Shown: positions 52,670-61,029 of the stretch, piece after piece
How positions within the stretch are numbered: position 1 is the first letter of the stretch
Layout of the letters: each line of letters starts with the position of its first letter
NCBI GenBank assembly: GCA_964412195.1
Contig: CAYPNP010000007.1
Span: 138,072 to 202,071 of the forward strand
DNA: 64,000 nt
Source: CAYPNP01 sp964412195
GTDB taxonomy: Bacteria; Acidobacteriota; JAAYUB01
Reading direction: 5' to 3'
The notes under the pieces: model-generated
The model's input: the letters and a program-made list of their open reading frames with translations, nothing else
Told to the model about the DNA's origin: nothing
Databases searched by the model: none
Translations under genes and position numbers: made by a program

Positions 52670-52779
52670 GTTGGTGCCAGAGACAAGGTGCCGGGTTCTG
52701 TCACCGACAGACATGGCGTCAGGCTCTGTCACAGCAACAGACATGGTGTCAGGCTCTGTCACAGGTTCTGTCACAGCCT
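52670..52779. repeat. GTGCCAGGCTCTGTCACA-type repeat cluster (copy 1)
   Basis: Four partial units of the type GGTGTCAGGCTCTGTCAC, two of them (52707-52735 and 52736-52765) nearly identical direct repeats of about 29 bp. It lies between the sigma factor (+) and dacB (-), convergent. Confidence 0.75.
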
Positions 52780-52823
52780 GGAGTGCCTTTCGCCAGCCGG
52801 GGCAGCGGATCCCCGCGCACCCG

Positions 52824-54323
52824 TCAATACCGCGCCAGCAGCTTGACGATGGCGTCGATGGTGTCTTTGGGATCGGACTTGCGCGCAGGATGGTTGTTGG
52901 TGACGATGCAGAAAGCCAGCCAGCGCCCGTTCAGGGTTTGCACGAAACCGGCCATGGAGACTACCAGACCCAGCCGGCCGGTCTTGGCGAACACGAGGCC
53001 GGTGGTCTTGCCCCCCAGCCGCCATTTCAAGGTGCCGTCGGTGCCGGAGGTGGACAGCAGGTTGCGGAACGGTTCGAAATCCGGGGATTTCCGGATGATT
53101 TCCAGCAGGCCGGTGACGAGGCGGGGCGTCAGGAGGTTCTGCCGGCTCAGCCCGGAGCCGTCCAGCATGACGATGTTCACCCCCGGCTCCATCAGATCCG
53201 GCCAGAGTTTGTACACGGCGTCGGTCCCGGCCTCGCGTTCCGGACCGTTGACGTTCGCCTGCTTTGCGCCGATCTGGCGGAGCATCAATTCGGCGATCGG
53301 GTTAATGCTCTTCTTCATCATCGGTTCCAGGATCTGCGCCAGGGTCTGCCCCTCGATCTGCGCCAGGGGTTGGAGCGACTGCGTCCGCGGCGGCGATGGC
53401 AAGTAGTGGAAACGGTGCTCCACCCGAACGGTCCCGCTGATGGCCACTCCCCGCCGCCGCAGCTCCTCGGCGATCCACCGCCCGGCCAGCTCCGCCGGAT
53501 CCGTCACGGCCATTTTGATGAGCATGGGATTCCCGGTCGCCACGGCCCCGTCCAGGTAGTACACATCCGCGTCGAACGGCTTGAACGAGATCAGGTCCTG
53601 CAGGACCGCCCCCGGCCGGCTCACCACCTGCCCGCGCAGGGCGCCGGCCAGGAAAGCCGGAAAGGTCCGGAACGTCGCCGGCTGCCCCTTGGTGCCGGGA
53701 GTGATTTCCAGGGCCATGACCTGGTCGTTGAAGCCGAGGGCCGTGATCCGGACCCCGTAGGCCCACTGGAAGTCTTCCCAGCTCAGGGCCGGCGCGTACG
53801 GCTCGTAGAGGAACGCCGTGTCGTCGGCCACCAGGTCGCCGCGCACCTCCCGGAGATTCACCTGCCGGAGCAGCTCGTCGACGAAGGCCTGCACCGGCTT
53901 CTCAAAGTCGTCCCCGAAGAAGCGGTAGGACCAGGAGGGGTCCCCGCCGCCGCGCACGACCAGGTTGCCCTGGAGGACGCCTTGGCTGTCCAGCGTCCCG
54001 TCGGTGAGGATGCCAGTCTTGAAACGATATTCGGGCCCGAACTCGCGCCAGGCGGCGTAGCCGGTGATCAGCTTCTGGATCGAGGCGGGGATGAACAGCC
54101 TTTCCTGGTTCAAGCCCAGTACCCGGCCGCCCGTTTCCAGGTCCACTACGTAGATCCCCCAGATCGCTCGTGCGTTTTCCCCCTGGGCCAGCAGCGCGTT
54201 GACCCTTTGGGCGATGGTCTTTCGGCTGAGGCGGGCCGCCAGGGCGTTTTCGGAGAACGCCGCCGCCAGGATCAGCGCGGCCACCAGAACGAACATGGTC
54301 TGTCGGGAGCGTCGTCTCTTCAT
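52824..54323 (-). CDS. dacB: D-alanyl-D-alanine carboxypeptidase/endopeptidase (S13, PBP4)
   Basis: A 499-residue low-molecular-weight penicillin-binding protein. Signal/anchor segment (FVLVAALILAAAF), then the S13 domain: SxxK in IPASIQKLIT (Ser near 82), SxN in KKSINPIAEL (near 339), KTG in FAKTGRLG (near 447); DGSGLSR (near 390) is also typical. It cleaves terminal D-Ala or cross-links in peptidoglycan in the periplasm. The start was taken as ATG 54323; a GTG 9 nt earlier is the alternative. It is the last gene of the lptD-folK-dNK-panC-like group, after an 80-bp gap. Confidence 0.93.
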   Translation of the reverse strand: MKRRRSRQTMFVLVAALILAAAFSENALAARLSRKTIAQRVNALLAQGENARAIWGIYVVDLETGGRVLGLNQERLFIPASIQKLITGYAAWREFGPEYRFKTGILTDGTLDSQGVLQGNLVVRGGGDPSWSYRFFGDDFEKPVQAFVDELLRQVNLREVRGDLVADDTAFLYEPYAPALSWEDFQWAYGVRITALGFNDQVMALEITPGTKGQPATFRTFPAFLAGALRGQVVSRPGAVLQDLISFKPFDADVYYLDGAVATGNPMLIKMAVTDPAELAGRWIAEELRRRGVAISGTVRVEHRFHYLPSPPRTQSLQPLAQIEGQTLAQILEPMMKKSINPIAELMLRQIGAKQANVNGPEREAGTDAVYKLWPDLMEPGVNIVMLDGSGLSRQNLLTPRLVTGLLEIIRKSPDFEPFRNLLSTSGTDGTLKWRLGGKTTGLVFAKTGRLGLVVSMAGFVQTLNGRWLAFCIVTNNHPARKSDPKDTIDAIVKLLARY

Positions 54324-54402
54324 TGCCTGCACCTGCCGACATGTACTCCCGCCACGGCAACAGTCCCGGCACGGGGTTGCCCAGACGGGGGCGGGGAGCC
54401 CT

Positions 54403-55257
54403 TCACGCCGGATTGCGCCGGAAGATGATATTGTCCGTGATGCGGAACTGGTGGTACCGGGCCGTGATCGAGATCAGAGCATCCTGCTGGACCTTTTCGA
54501 GCGTGGCCAGCGTCGCCGGATCGAGGATCCCGGCATGAAGGATCTGCAGTTCCGGTTTGCCGGACAGCGCCGCTCGGAGCCCCTTGACGATCTTCGCCCC
54601 GGAGGTTTCCCCCTCGAGGAGCTTCTCCCTGGCTTCCCCCAGCGCCTGGTACACCAGCAGCGCGGCGGCCTTTTCCTCGGGCGAGAAGAACTGGTGGAAC
54701 GACGAATAGGGCAGGCCGTTCTCGTCCCGGACCGTCGGGCACAGCACCGCCTCCGAGCTGAGGTGGAAGTCCCGGATGAGGCGCGTGAGGATGTGGTAGT
54801 CCAGGTAGTTTTTCTGGCTGACGAAGATGAAGTTCGGCCGGAACAGGTTCATCGCCTGGACATAGACCGTGGCCAGACCAACGATGTATGGCTCCGACTC
54901 CACACCCTGCAGCCGCTCGATCAGCTTCACCGGCCGGACGAAGGTCCGATGGTCCGGCGGCAGGAGGTCCTCCCGCCGGGCGAAGAAGGCAAAGTCCACC
55001 GACTCCTTCTCCAGGACCGCCTGGTCGTTGGCCCGGTTGGATTCGAACCGGGCCAGCATCTCCGGATCCTCCACTAGCATGGGGTTGGCGTACACCATCA
55101 CCAGGACGCTGTCGCACATCTCCCGGGCCTTGCGCAGCAGAAGGCGGTGCCCCTCGTGGATGACGCCCATGGTGGAGACCAGGCCCAGCTTCGCTTCCTC
55201 CCGCCGCAGCCGGGCGATCGTCTCGGTGACCAGCGCCTTGCTCTCCAGGATCCGCAT
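54403..55257 (-). CDS. PanC-like (pantothenate synthetase fold) enzyme with altered pantoate site
   Basis: A 284-residue homologue of pantoate-beta-alanine ligase. The ATP half is kept: GLVSTMGVIHEGHRLLLRKA with the HxGH motif (near 36-39). The pantoate-binding side differs from canonical enzymes: the Gln of NPxQF is Leu (YANPMLV), the HFRGVST segment reads EPYIVGLAT, FGEKDxQQL reads VSQKNYLDY, and SSRN reads SSFH. So pantoate recognition looks lost or changed. It starts 3 bp after the deoxynucleoside kinase stop. It may use another acid substrate; annotation as panC would be misleading. Confidence 0.75.
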   Translation of the reverse strand: MRILESKALVTETIARLRREEAKLGLVSTMGVIHEGHRLLLRKAREMCDSVLVMVYANPMLVEDPEMLARFESNRANDQAVLEKESVDFAFFARREDLLPPDHRTFVRPVKLIERLQGVESEPYIVGLATVYVQAMNLFRPNFIFVSQKNYLDYHILTRLIRDFHLSSEAVLCPTVRDENGLPYSSFHQFFSPEEKAAALLVYQALGEAREKLLEGETSGAKIVKGLRAALSGKPELQILHAGILDPATLATLEKVQQDALISITARYHQFRITDNIIFRRNPA

Positions 55258-55260
55258 CGC

Positions 55261-55911
55261 TCACCCCCGTCCGGCTGGCGAGTAGTACTGCAGGCCGGCG
55301 ACGTTCTTGGTGCGCAGGAAGTTCACCAGTTCGTCCACGCGCCCCCCGGCCGCGCCGTGGTCGATCTGGGCGCTCTCCAGCACGAGCAGCGGCACGCGCG
55401 TGCGCTGCTGATACTGGAAGAAGAAATGCTCGTAGGCCTCGATCAGGTTCTGCAGGTAAGTCACCGTGAGGCGGTGCTCGGCGGCGAAGTCCCGCCGGCG
55501 GATCCGCTCGGCCAGCGTTTCGACATCGGCCTTGAGGTAGACCACCAGGTCGGGCTGGATGAGGTAGTCCGACACGGCGTCGAACAGGCGGTTGTACACC
55601 TGCAGCTCCTCGTCGTTGAGGTTCAGGCAGGCGAAGAGCTTGTCCTTTTCCAGCAGGAAGTCCGAGACCACGCAGGAATGGGCGGGGAAATTCCGGGTGA
55701 GGTCCTTGAGGAGAAAGGCCCGCTGGGCCAGAAACAGCAGCTGGGTCTTGAAGGCCGCTCCCGGCTGGCCCTCGTAGAACTTGGGCAGGAATGGGTTTTC
55801 CAGCGGGCGGTCGAGCACTGCCTGGCCCTGGAAGGCTTCCGCCAGCCTTCCGGCCAGCTCAGTCTTGCCCACCCCGATGGGGCCCTCCACGACCAGGTAT
55901 TTGAAGTTCAT
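55261..55911 (-). CDS. Deoxynucleoside kinase
   Basis: A 216-residue kinase of the deoxyadenosine/deoxyguanosine kinase family. Walker A VEGPIGVGKTELAGRLAE (residues 8-25), ENPFLPKFYEG (near 38-48, substrate contact), FLAQRAFLLKD, SDFLLEKDKLFA (the catalytic E/D-R-S equivalent), and a lid with RIRRRDFAAEHRLT. It phosphorylates deoxynucleosides for salvage. It lies between folK and the panC-like gene; this order suggests a shared transcript. Confidence 0.9.
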   Translation of the reverse strand: MNFKYLVVEGPIGVGKTELAGRLAEAFQGQAVLDRPLENPFLPKFYEGQPGAAFKTQLLFLAQRAFLLKDLTRNFPAHSCVVSDFLLEKDKLFACLNLNDEELQVYNRLFDAVSDYLIQPDLVVYLKADVETLAERIRRRDFAAEHRLTVTYLQNLIEAYEHFFFQYQQRTRVPLLVLESAQIDHGAAGGRVDELVNFLRTKNVAGLQYYSPAGRG

Positions 55912-55945
55912 AAAATTCTCATATTCAAGGATTTACCTGCCCGCA

Positions 55946-56449
55946 TTATACGGGAAGGCCCGGCCATTTGCAATAGATTTCCGCCCGGTGCGGATCGGCG
56001 CATCCCGCCAGCAAGGTCCGCACGGAGCGCCGCAGGACGGGGTGGACGACATCCGGGGCGATCTCGGCGAGGGGCGCCAGCACGAACCGCCGCTCCGCCA
56101 GCCGGGGGTGGGGGATGGTGAGGTCCGGCTCGGCGATCACTGCGTTGTCGAAGAGGAGGATGTCCAGGTCCAGCGGGCGCGGACCGTTCCGGAGGGCCCG
56201 CCGCCGGCCCGCCGCCCGTTCCGATTCCTGGACCGCCGCCAGGACATCCCGCGGCCCCAGCCGGGTGCGGAACCGGGCCGCGCCGTTGAGGAAGGGCGCT
56301 TGCGGGGGCCCGCCCACCGGCTCCGTCTCCCACACGGAGGAGACGGCCTCCACGATCAGGCCGGCCGGTCCCAGCCGCCGCAGGCCGGCCGCCAGGTTCC
56401 CCAGGCGGTCCCCCTCGTTGGAGCCGAGGCCGAGGAAAACCGTGCTCAA
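55946..56449 (-). CDS. folK: 6-hydroxymethyl-7,8-dihydropterin pyrophosphokinase (HPPK)
   Basis: A 167-residue FolK: LGLGSNEGDR (near 6-15), SSVWETEPVGGPPQAPFLNG (near 37-56), RNGPRPLDLDILLFDN (near 86-101, the ATP/Mg motif DLDIL) and IPHPRLAERRFVLAPLAEIA. It catalyses pyrophosphoryl transfer in folate biosynthesis. The start is a TTG in a TTGA overlap with the lptD stop, so translation is coupled. A GGAGGG precedes it. Confidence 0.92.
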   Translation of the reverse strand: MSTVFLGLGSNEGDRLGNLAAGLRRLGPAGLIVEAVSSVWETEPVGGPPQAPFLNGAARFRTRLGPRDVLAAVQESERAAGRRRALRNGPRPLDLDILLFDNAVIAEPDLTIPHPRLAERRFVLAPLAEIAPDVVHPVLRRSVRTLLAGCADPHRAEIYCKWPGLPV

Positions 56450-58782
56450 AAAACCCTCCGTCCCAGCTTGCGCAGCTGCCCGAACTCCCCCAGGCCCCGG
56501 AGATACAACGCGAAGCGGATCTCATGCTCGCTGCGGCGGGTGTAGATGTTGAAGTTGGAGTACTCGGCGGAAAGGCCCAGGCAATCGGTGTAATAGTTGA
56601 CGCGGATGTAGAAGTTGTCCAGGTTCGCCGTCTCGAAGTTGTAGGAGATGTTGAAATCGGTGCTCCAACCCTGCATCGGCCGTCCGAACCCGAGGGACGT
56701 CTGCAGGAAATCGTTCTCCTCGGACGGTTTTTCCAGGTTGTTCAGCTTGAGGTAGGCCAGCGAGGCGAACAGCCAGTCCCGGTGCCACGTGCCGGCCGCG
56801 GACCAGTCCTGCAGCAGTCCGAACTCAGTGTCGTACTCGAAGCGGATGTCCGCCGACAGCGACGGCCCGGGATGGACCTGCGCCCGGAGCTGCAGGGGCG
56901 TGAAGCGGTGGGGGTAATCGGCGGCGATGTACGGACTGAAGGAGTAGTACGGCTCCAGCTGGTTGGGCACGCCCGGCTGGAAGGCACCGCCGAAATCCGG
57001 GTCCGCGAAGTACTTTTGCCGGACCGCCAGGGTCACCCATTCCCACGGCATGCCCGCCCGCTTCCCGATGAAGCGGTTGACCAGCCAGTACTCCAGCTCG
57101 TTGGTCCCCACGACGGCGTCCATGGCGTCGATCAAGATGATCTGCCGGAAATCATCCACGTCCGAGATCCAGCGCCACGATGCGCCGGCCTCCATGACGT
57201 GTTTCACCGGATGCCCCCACAGGTCGTACACCTTATAGACGCGGGGGGTGTCCAGGCGCGTCTCGAGGCCGGCGATCAGGCGGGTGACGCCCTCGCCCAC
57301 CGCCTCCTCGTCGGGGTCCGCCGGGGGCTGGCCCTGCTGGCTGTGGCTGTAATAGGTCGCGCGGACGGACGGCGTCACGGTCAGCCGGGCCACCTCGCCC
57401 AGCTGGACCGGCAGGACCACCCGGGGGTACACGTCCAGCCGAACCATGTCCCGGGGCGTCGTGAATGAATAGTCGGTCGTGGCGCCGGTGACCGGATCCG
57501 CCTCCTCCCAGGTGGCATCCTTGGAAACCAGCGCCGCCGAGGAGTCCAGGTAGAAATACGCCCGGATCCCCGGCAACCTGTCGCCGAGCATCCGGAAGGA
57601 CCCGCCGGGCAGGTTCCGGCTGGTCACCTGGCTGGTGTCGAAGTAGTAGCTGTGGCGGTCCAGCTGGAAATTGGCCGCGGAGTTGTCCCACGTCTTGGTC
57701 AGGAATCCCGTGATGGCCTCATCCGGCCGGATCGCCCCCGCGAAATCGCCTTCGTACACCTGTCGGAAGACGATGTTGGAGACGTAGTTGGCGAAAATGG
57801 TGCCCCGGAACCCGTTCCCGAAACGGAACAGGGAGTCGATGTTGACGGCCGTGCCGCCCTCATCCTGGTTGTCGTCCACGGAGTAGGTGACGACGTTGAG
57901 GTAGGAAATGTCCGAAAATCGGGATCGGAAGTCGACGCCCACCCCGTACCCGCGCTCCGAAAAGTAGGCGCCGGTCAGCGTCACGTCCGCGCTCCGCCCC
58001 AAGGTCACGTACACGCCTTCGGACAGGCGGACGCCCTTGTCGTCGGAATAGCCTCCCGTCGGAATCAGCAGACCGGACTTGCGTTCCCGTTTCAGGATCG
58101 GCATCTTCACCCAGGGCAGGTAGAAGACGGGCACCCCGAACATCCGGAAAACGCTGCCGTGGAGCGTGGCCGTTTCGTCCTTGACGATCTTGGTATAGCC
58201 GCTGGAGAACAGCCAGTGGGGATGGTCGTACTGGCAGGTGGTGATCCGGCCGTCGCGGAAGATGTAGACGTCCGGCCCGGCCTTCTCGCCTTCTTCAGCC
58301 CAGAGGTGGACGTTGTTGTCAGCGACGCCCCGGGCGCGGACGAAGCGCCCCGTTTTCGTCCCGATATCGAATTCGAACGAGTCGCAGGAGATCTCCTGCA
58401 CGCCGCGGCGGAACTCGATGCGGCCTTCGCCCTTGACGCGGCGGGTGGTGGAGTCGTATTCCAGGCTGTCGGCGCGCATTTCGAAATCGCGGTAGAGGAT
58501 GACCACGTCGCCGCTCACGCGGTAGATCCCCTTTTCCGAGGTCTGTTCCCGCGAGCGGATGACGATCTGGTCCCCCTCGTAGGGGATCACGGTTTCCACC
58601 AGGGCGGATTCCGCCGGTTTCTGGGCGGGCGCGGACGATGTTTCCTCTCCGGCCCGCGCCGGGACCCCTCCCAGTGCCAGGACCAGGCCCAGCCAGGCCA
58701 CCCTTTGCCATCGCCCGGCTGCGGCAGCCCGGTCCTTCGGGTGGGTCCACCGTGGGCCGCCGGCGGCAAATCTTGCAAACAT
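56446..58782 (-). CDS. lptD: LPS-assembly protein LptD
   Basis: A 778-residue outer-membrane LPS translocon component. Signal region (RVAWLGLVLALGGVPARA), OstA/LptA-like N-domain (about 60-165; SGDVVILYRDFEMRADSLEY, GRIEFRRGVQEISCDSFEFD), then the LptD barrel from FGVPVFYLPWVKMPI (near 218) to the C-terminal strands. The C-terminus ends in Val-Phe, as many outer-membrane proteins end in an aromatic residue. It inserts LPS into the outer leaflet and confirms a diderm envelope. It heads the operon with folK, dNK and the panC-like gene. Confidence 0.93.
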   Translation of the reverse strand: MFARFAAGGPRWTHPKDRAAAAGRWQRVAWLGLVLALGGVPARAGEETSSAPAQKPAESALVETVIPYEGDQIVIRSREQTSEKGIYRVSGDVVILYRDFEMRADSLEYDSTTRRVKGEGRIEFRRGVQEISCDSFEFDIGTKTGRFVRARGVADNNVHLWAEEGEKAGPDVYIFRDGRITTCQYDHPHWLFSSGYTKIVKDETATLHGSVFRMFGVPVFYLPWVKMPILKRERKSGLLIPTGGYSDDKGVRLSEGVYVTLGRSADVTLTGAYFSERGYGVGVDFRSRFSDISYLNVVTYSVDDNQDEGGTAVNIDSLFRFGNGFRGTIFANYVSNIVFRQVYEGDFAGAIRPDEAITGFLTKTWDNSAANFQLDRHSYYFDTSQVTSRNLPGGSFRMLGDRLPGIRAYFYLDSSAALVSKDATWEEADPVTGATTDYSFTTPRDMVRLDVYPRVVLPVQLGEVARLTVTPSVRATYYSHSQQGQPPADPDEEAVGEGVTRLIAGLETRLDTPRVYKVYDLWGHPVKHVMEAGASWRWISDVDDFRQIILIDAMDAVVGTNELEYWLVNRFIGKRAGMPWEWVTLAVRQKYFADPDFGGAFQPGVPNQLEPYYSFSPYIAADYPHRFTPLQLRAQVHPGPSLSADIRFEYDTEFGLLQDWSAAGTWHRDWLFASLAYLKLNNLEKPSEENDFLQTSLGFGRPMQGWSTDFNISYNFETANLDNFYIRVNYYTDCLGLSAEYSNFNIYTRRSEHEIRFALYLRGLGEFGQLRKLGRRVF

Positions 58783-58997
58783 GCGCCTCCCTGTCCCATC
58801 CGGATCGATCCACTATAAAAACCGGCGGGCCGTTTGTCAAACCGAAATGGGATCGCCGCCCGGCGGGCGGCCGGGTACGCCATCCGTCCCGGCAGGAGTC
58901 GGATCCGCCGGCCATTTCCGGCCGGGAGAAAAAAAACGGCAACTTTTCGTGGGTCCGGACGATAAGTAGTGCGAAAATACCCGAAAGGAGACGCGCC

Positions 58998-59369
58998 ATG
59001 ACCGTTCAGAACGTCAACAATGTCAGCCAGACTTTCTCCCTGCAGGACATTGCCAATATCACGACACCGAAACCCAGCGGCTGGAGCAAGTTCGCCAGCA
59101 TCGCCGGCGGCATCGCCAGTGCGGTGGGCTCTTTCATCCCCGGGGCCGGCGTCATCGGCGGGCTCCTGGGCGGGCTGGGTAAGCTCGGTGGTGGAGCCGG
59201 CGGAGCCGCGGGCATCACCGGCATCGGCTCCGGCGGGATGGATCAGATGGAACTCCTCCGTTTGCAGCAGCAGATCCAGCAAGAAATGCAGACGTACACC
59301 ATGATGACCAATATTTGCAAAGACAGGCACGATGCCAACATGTCGGCGATCCGAAACATGAAGTCGTAG
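58998..59369 (+). CDS. Small Gly-rich protein of unknown function
   Basis: A 123-residue protein: an N-terminal helix-prone segment, a Gly-rich hydrophobic middle (IAGGIASAVGSFIPGAGVIG, residues 35-80) and a C-terminal helix with LLRLQQQIQQEMQTYTMMTN then KDRHDANMSAIRNMKS. The C-terminal DxxMxxIRN pattern recalls ends of helical filament or needle-like secreted subunits, but the likeness is weak. No signal peptide. AAAGGAG before ATG 58998. The next small gene is probably co-transcribed. Confidence 0.6.
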   Translation: MTVQNVNNVSQTFSLQDIANITTPKPSGWSKFASIAGGIASAVGSFIPGAGVIGGLLGGLGKLGGGAGGAAGITGIGSGGMDQMELLRLQQQIQQEMQTYTMMTNICKDRHDANMSAIRNMKS

Positions 59370-59395
59370 GCAAACTCCCGTGGAAAGCGGACTGG

Positions 59396-59797
59396 ATGGA
59401 AATCGATTCCAAGTTCAATTCGATCGGCCCCGCCCAAGGCCCTGACGGGGTAAGCACCCCGGAGGGCTCCCGGGTGGAGGAGGGGCCTTCCCGGCCTTTC
59501 GGGGTGCCCGCGGAAACCGGCCCCGCCGATATTGAGAAGCCGCCTGACGATCCGCTCCAGGTGAGGCTGTCAGACATCGTGCGCGCCGCCGATCTCCAAG
59601 ATCCCCAAGCTGTCAACTCCACCGAGCGGCAGGTACTCCAGGAGATTCTCCAATCGATCTTCGACAGTTCGTTCCTGCAGGGCCTCGACATGAACGACGT
59701 CCTGTCCACCTTCCAGGACTTCATCCACAATGATCCCGCCCTCAAGGAAATCCTCGATCGTTTCATGGAAGACCTCGCCGGTCCGCCCCGCCCCTGA
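59396..59797 (+). CDS. Small acidic protein of unknown function
   Basis: A 133-residue protein (ATG 59396 with weak Shine-Dalgarno; longer forms start further upstream). The first half is Pro/Gly/Glu-rich and probably disordered; the second half is helical (RLSDIVRAADLQDPQAVNST, LQEILQSIFDSSFLQGLDMN, LKEILDRFMEDLAG). It is 26 bp behind the Gly-rich gene. No family is recognised. Confidence 0.5.
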   Translation: MEIDSKFNSIGPAQGPDGVSTPEGSRVEEGPSRPFGVPAETGPADIEKPPDDPLQVRLSDIVRAADLQDPQAVNSTERQVLQEILQSIFDSSFLQGLDMNDVLSTFQDFIHNDPALKEILDRFMEDLAGPPRP

Positions 59798-59839
59798 TCC
59801 CCCGATTGAAATTATTTGGTAAAATTGAAACCCCTTTGA

Positions 59840-59845
59840 TAAAAT
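59840..59845 (+). promoter_or_regulatory. -10 element for ilvE
   Basis: TAAAAT in an AT-rich stretch, with TTGGTA 18 bp upstream (59816-59821) as a possible -35; 39 bp before the ATG at 59885. Confidence 0.4.
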
Positions 59846-59884
59846 ACGCTCTCTGACGTCCAACATTCTCAGAGGAGTCATGCC

Positions 59885-60979
59885 ATGGATATCACGGTCA
59901 TTCCCTTGAAGGACAAGGAGTGCAAGCCGCTGTTCACCAATCCGGAGGACCTCGGTTTCGGCAAAGTCTTTACCGACCGCATGTTCACCATGGAATACAC
60001 CGAAGGGATCGGCTGGCGGAATCCCACCATCCGCAAGTACGAGCCGTTCAGCCTGGATCCGGCCACCCTGGTCCTGCATTACGGCCAGGAGATCTTCGAG
60101 GGCATGAAAGCGTTCGCCGGCCCGGACGAGCAGATCCTGTTCTTCCGGCCCGAGGAGAACGTCCGCCGCTTCAACCGGTCGGCGCGGCGTATGTCCATGC
60201 CCGAATTGAACGAGGAGGACATGCTTCAGGCGATCATTGAACTAGTCAAGTTGGAGAAACGCTGGATCCCCAAGACCCGTGGCGCGGCCCTGTACATCCG
60301 CCCCGCCATGATCGCCTCCGAAGTCGGCCTCGGCGTCCGCGCCTCCAAGGAATACATCTTCTTCATCATCCTCTCGCCGGTAGGCCCCTACTTCAAGCAG
60401 GGCTTCCGTCCAGTCAATCTTTTGGTTTCAGAAAATTACGTTCGGGCTGTGGAGGGCGGAGTCGGAGAGGCCAAGACCGGCGGCAACTACGCCGCCAGCT
60501 TGCTGGCCAAGCGCGAGGCGCAGGAGAAAGGCTGCACCGAGGTCCTGTGGCTGGACGCCCGGGAACGGAAATACATTGAGGAAGTGGGCGCCATGAACAT
60601 CTGCTTCGTCATCGACGGGGTCATCACCACGCCGATGCTGGACGGCGCCATCCTGGCTGGTATCACCCGCAAGTCGGTGCTCCAGCTGGCCAGCCACCTG
60701 GGATACGCCGTGGCGGAGCGGAAGATCCCCATCGCCGAACTGGTGGAGGGCATTCACAACGGCCGCGTGTCCGAGGCCTTCGGCGTCGGCACCGCGGCGA
60801 GCATCTCCCCGGTGGGCGCCATCGTGTACCAGGGCCAGAACCACGCCGTCCACGGCGGAGAGGTCGGCCCGGTGGCCCAACTCCTCTACAAAGAGCTCCA
60901 GGCCATCCAGTACGGCGAGAAGGAAGACCCGTTCGGCTGGAATCTGGTGGTGCAGACGGCGCAGCTGGCCAAGCGTTGA
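59885..60979 (+). CDS. ilvE: Branched-chain amino acid aminotransferase
   Basis: A 364-residue class-IV PLP aminotransferase of the longer BCAT type: LHYGQEIFEGMKAF (near 69-82), RPEENVRRFNRSARRM, PLP Lys in EAKTGGNYAASL (near 197), EVGAMNICFV (near 235) and ITRKSVLQLA. It transfers the amino group between glutamate and branched-chain 2-oxo acids. Branched-chain precursors are also relevant to iso-fatty acids. GAGGAG precedes the ATG. A terminator follows. Confidence 0.95.
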   Translation: MDITVIPLKDKECKPLFTNPEDLGFGKVFTDRMFTMEYTEGIGWRNPTIRKYEPFSLDPATLVLHYGQEIFEGMKAFAGPDEQILFFRPEENVRRFNRSARRMSMPELNEEDMLQAIIELVKLEKRWIPKTRGAALYIRPAMIASEVGLGVRASKEYIFFIILSPVGPYFKQGFRPVNLLVSENYVRAVEGGVGEAKTGGNYAASLLAKREAQEKGCTEVLWLDARERKYIEEVGAMNICFVIDGVITTPMLDGAILAGITRKSVLQLASHLGYAVAERKIPIAELVEGIHNGRVSEAFGVGTAASISPVGAIVYQGQNHAVHGGEVGPVAQLLYKELQAIQYGEKEDPFGWNLVVQTAQLAKR

Positions 60980-61005
60980 AAACCCGCGAATTATAGATGG
61001 GAGGG

Positions 61006-61029
61006 AACCCGCTTTCGGGCGGGTTTTTT
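61006..61029 (+). terminator. Rho-independent terminator after ilvE
   Basis: AACCCGC / GCGGGTT stem, 6-nt loop, then TTTT. Confidence 0.9.

Noticed and set aside
52670..52779. CRISPR array
   Set aside because: Units are irregular in length, with no spacers of constant size, and no cas genes are present.
54403..55257. Straight panC assignment
   Set aside because: Several pantoate-binding motifs are altered, so the name is withheld.
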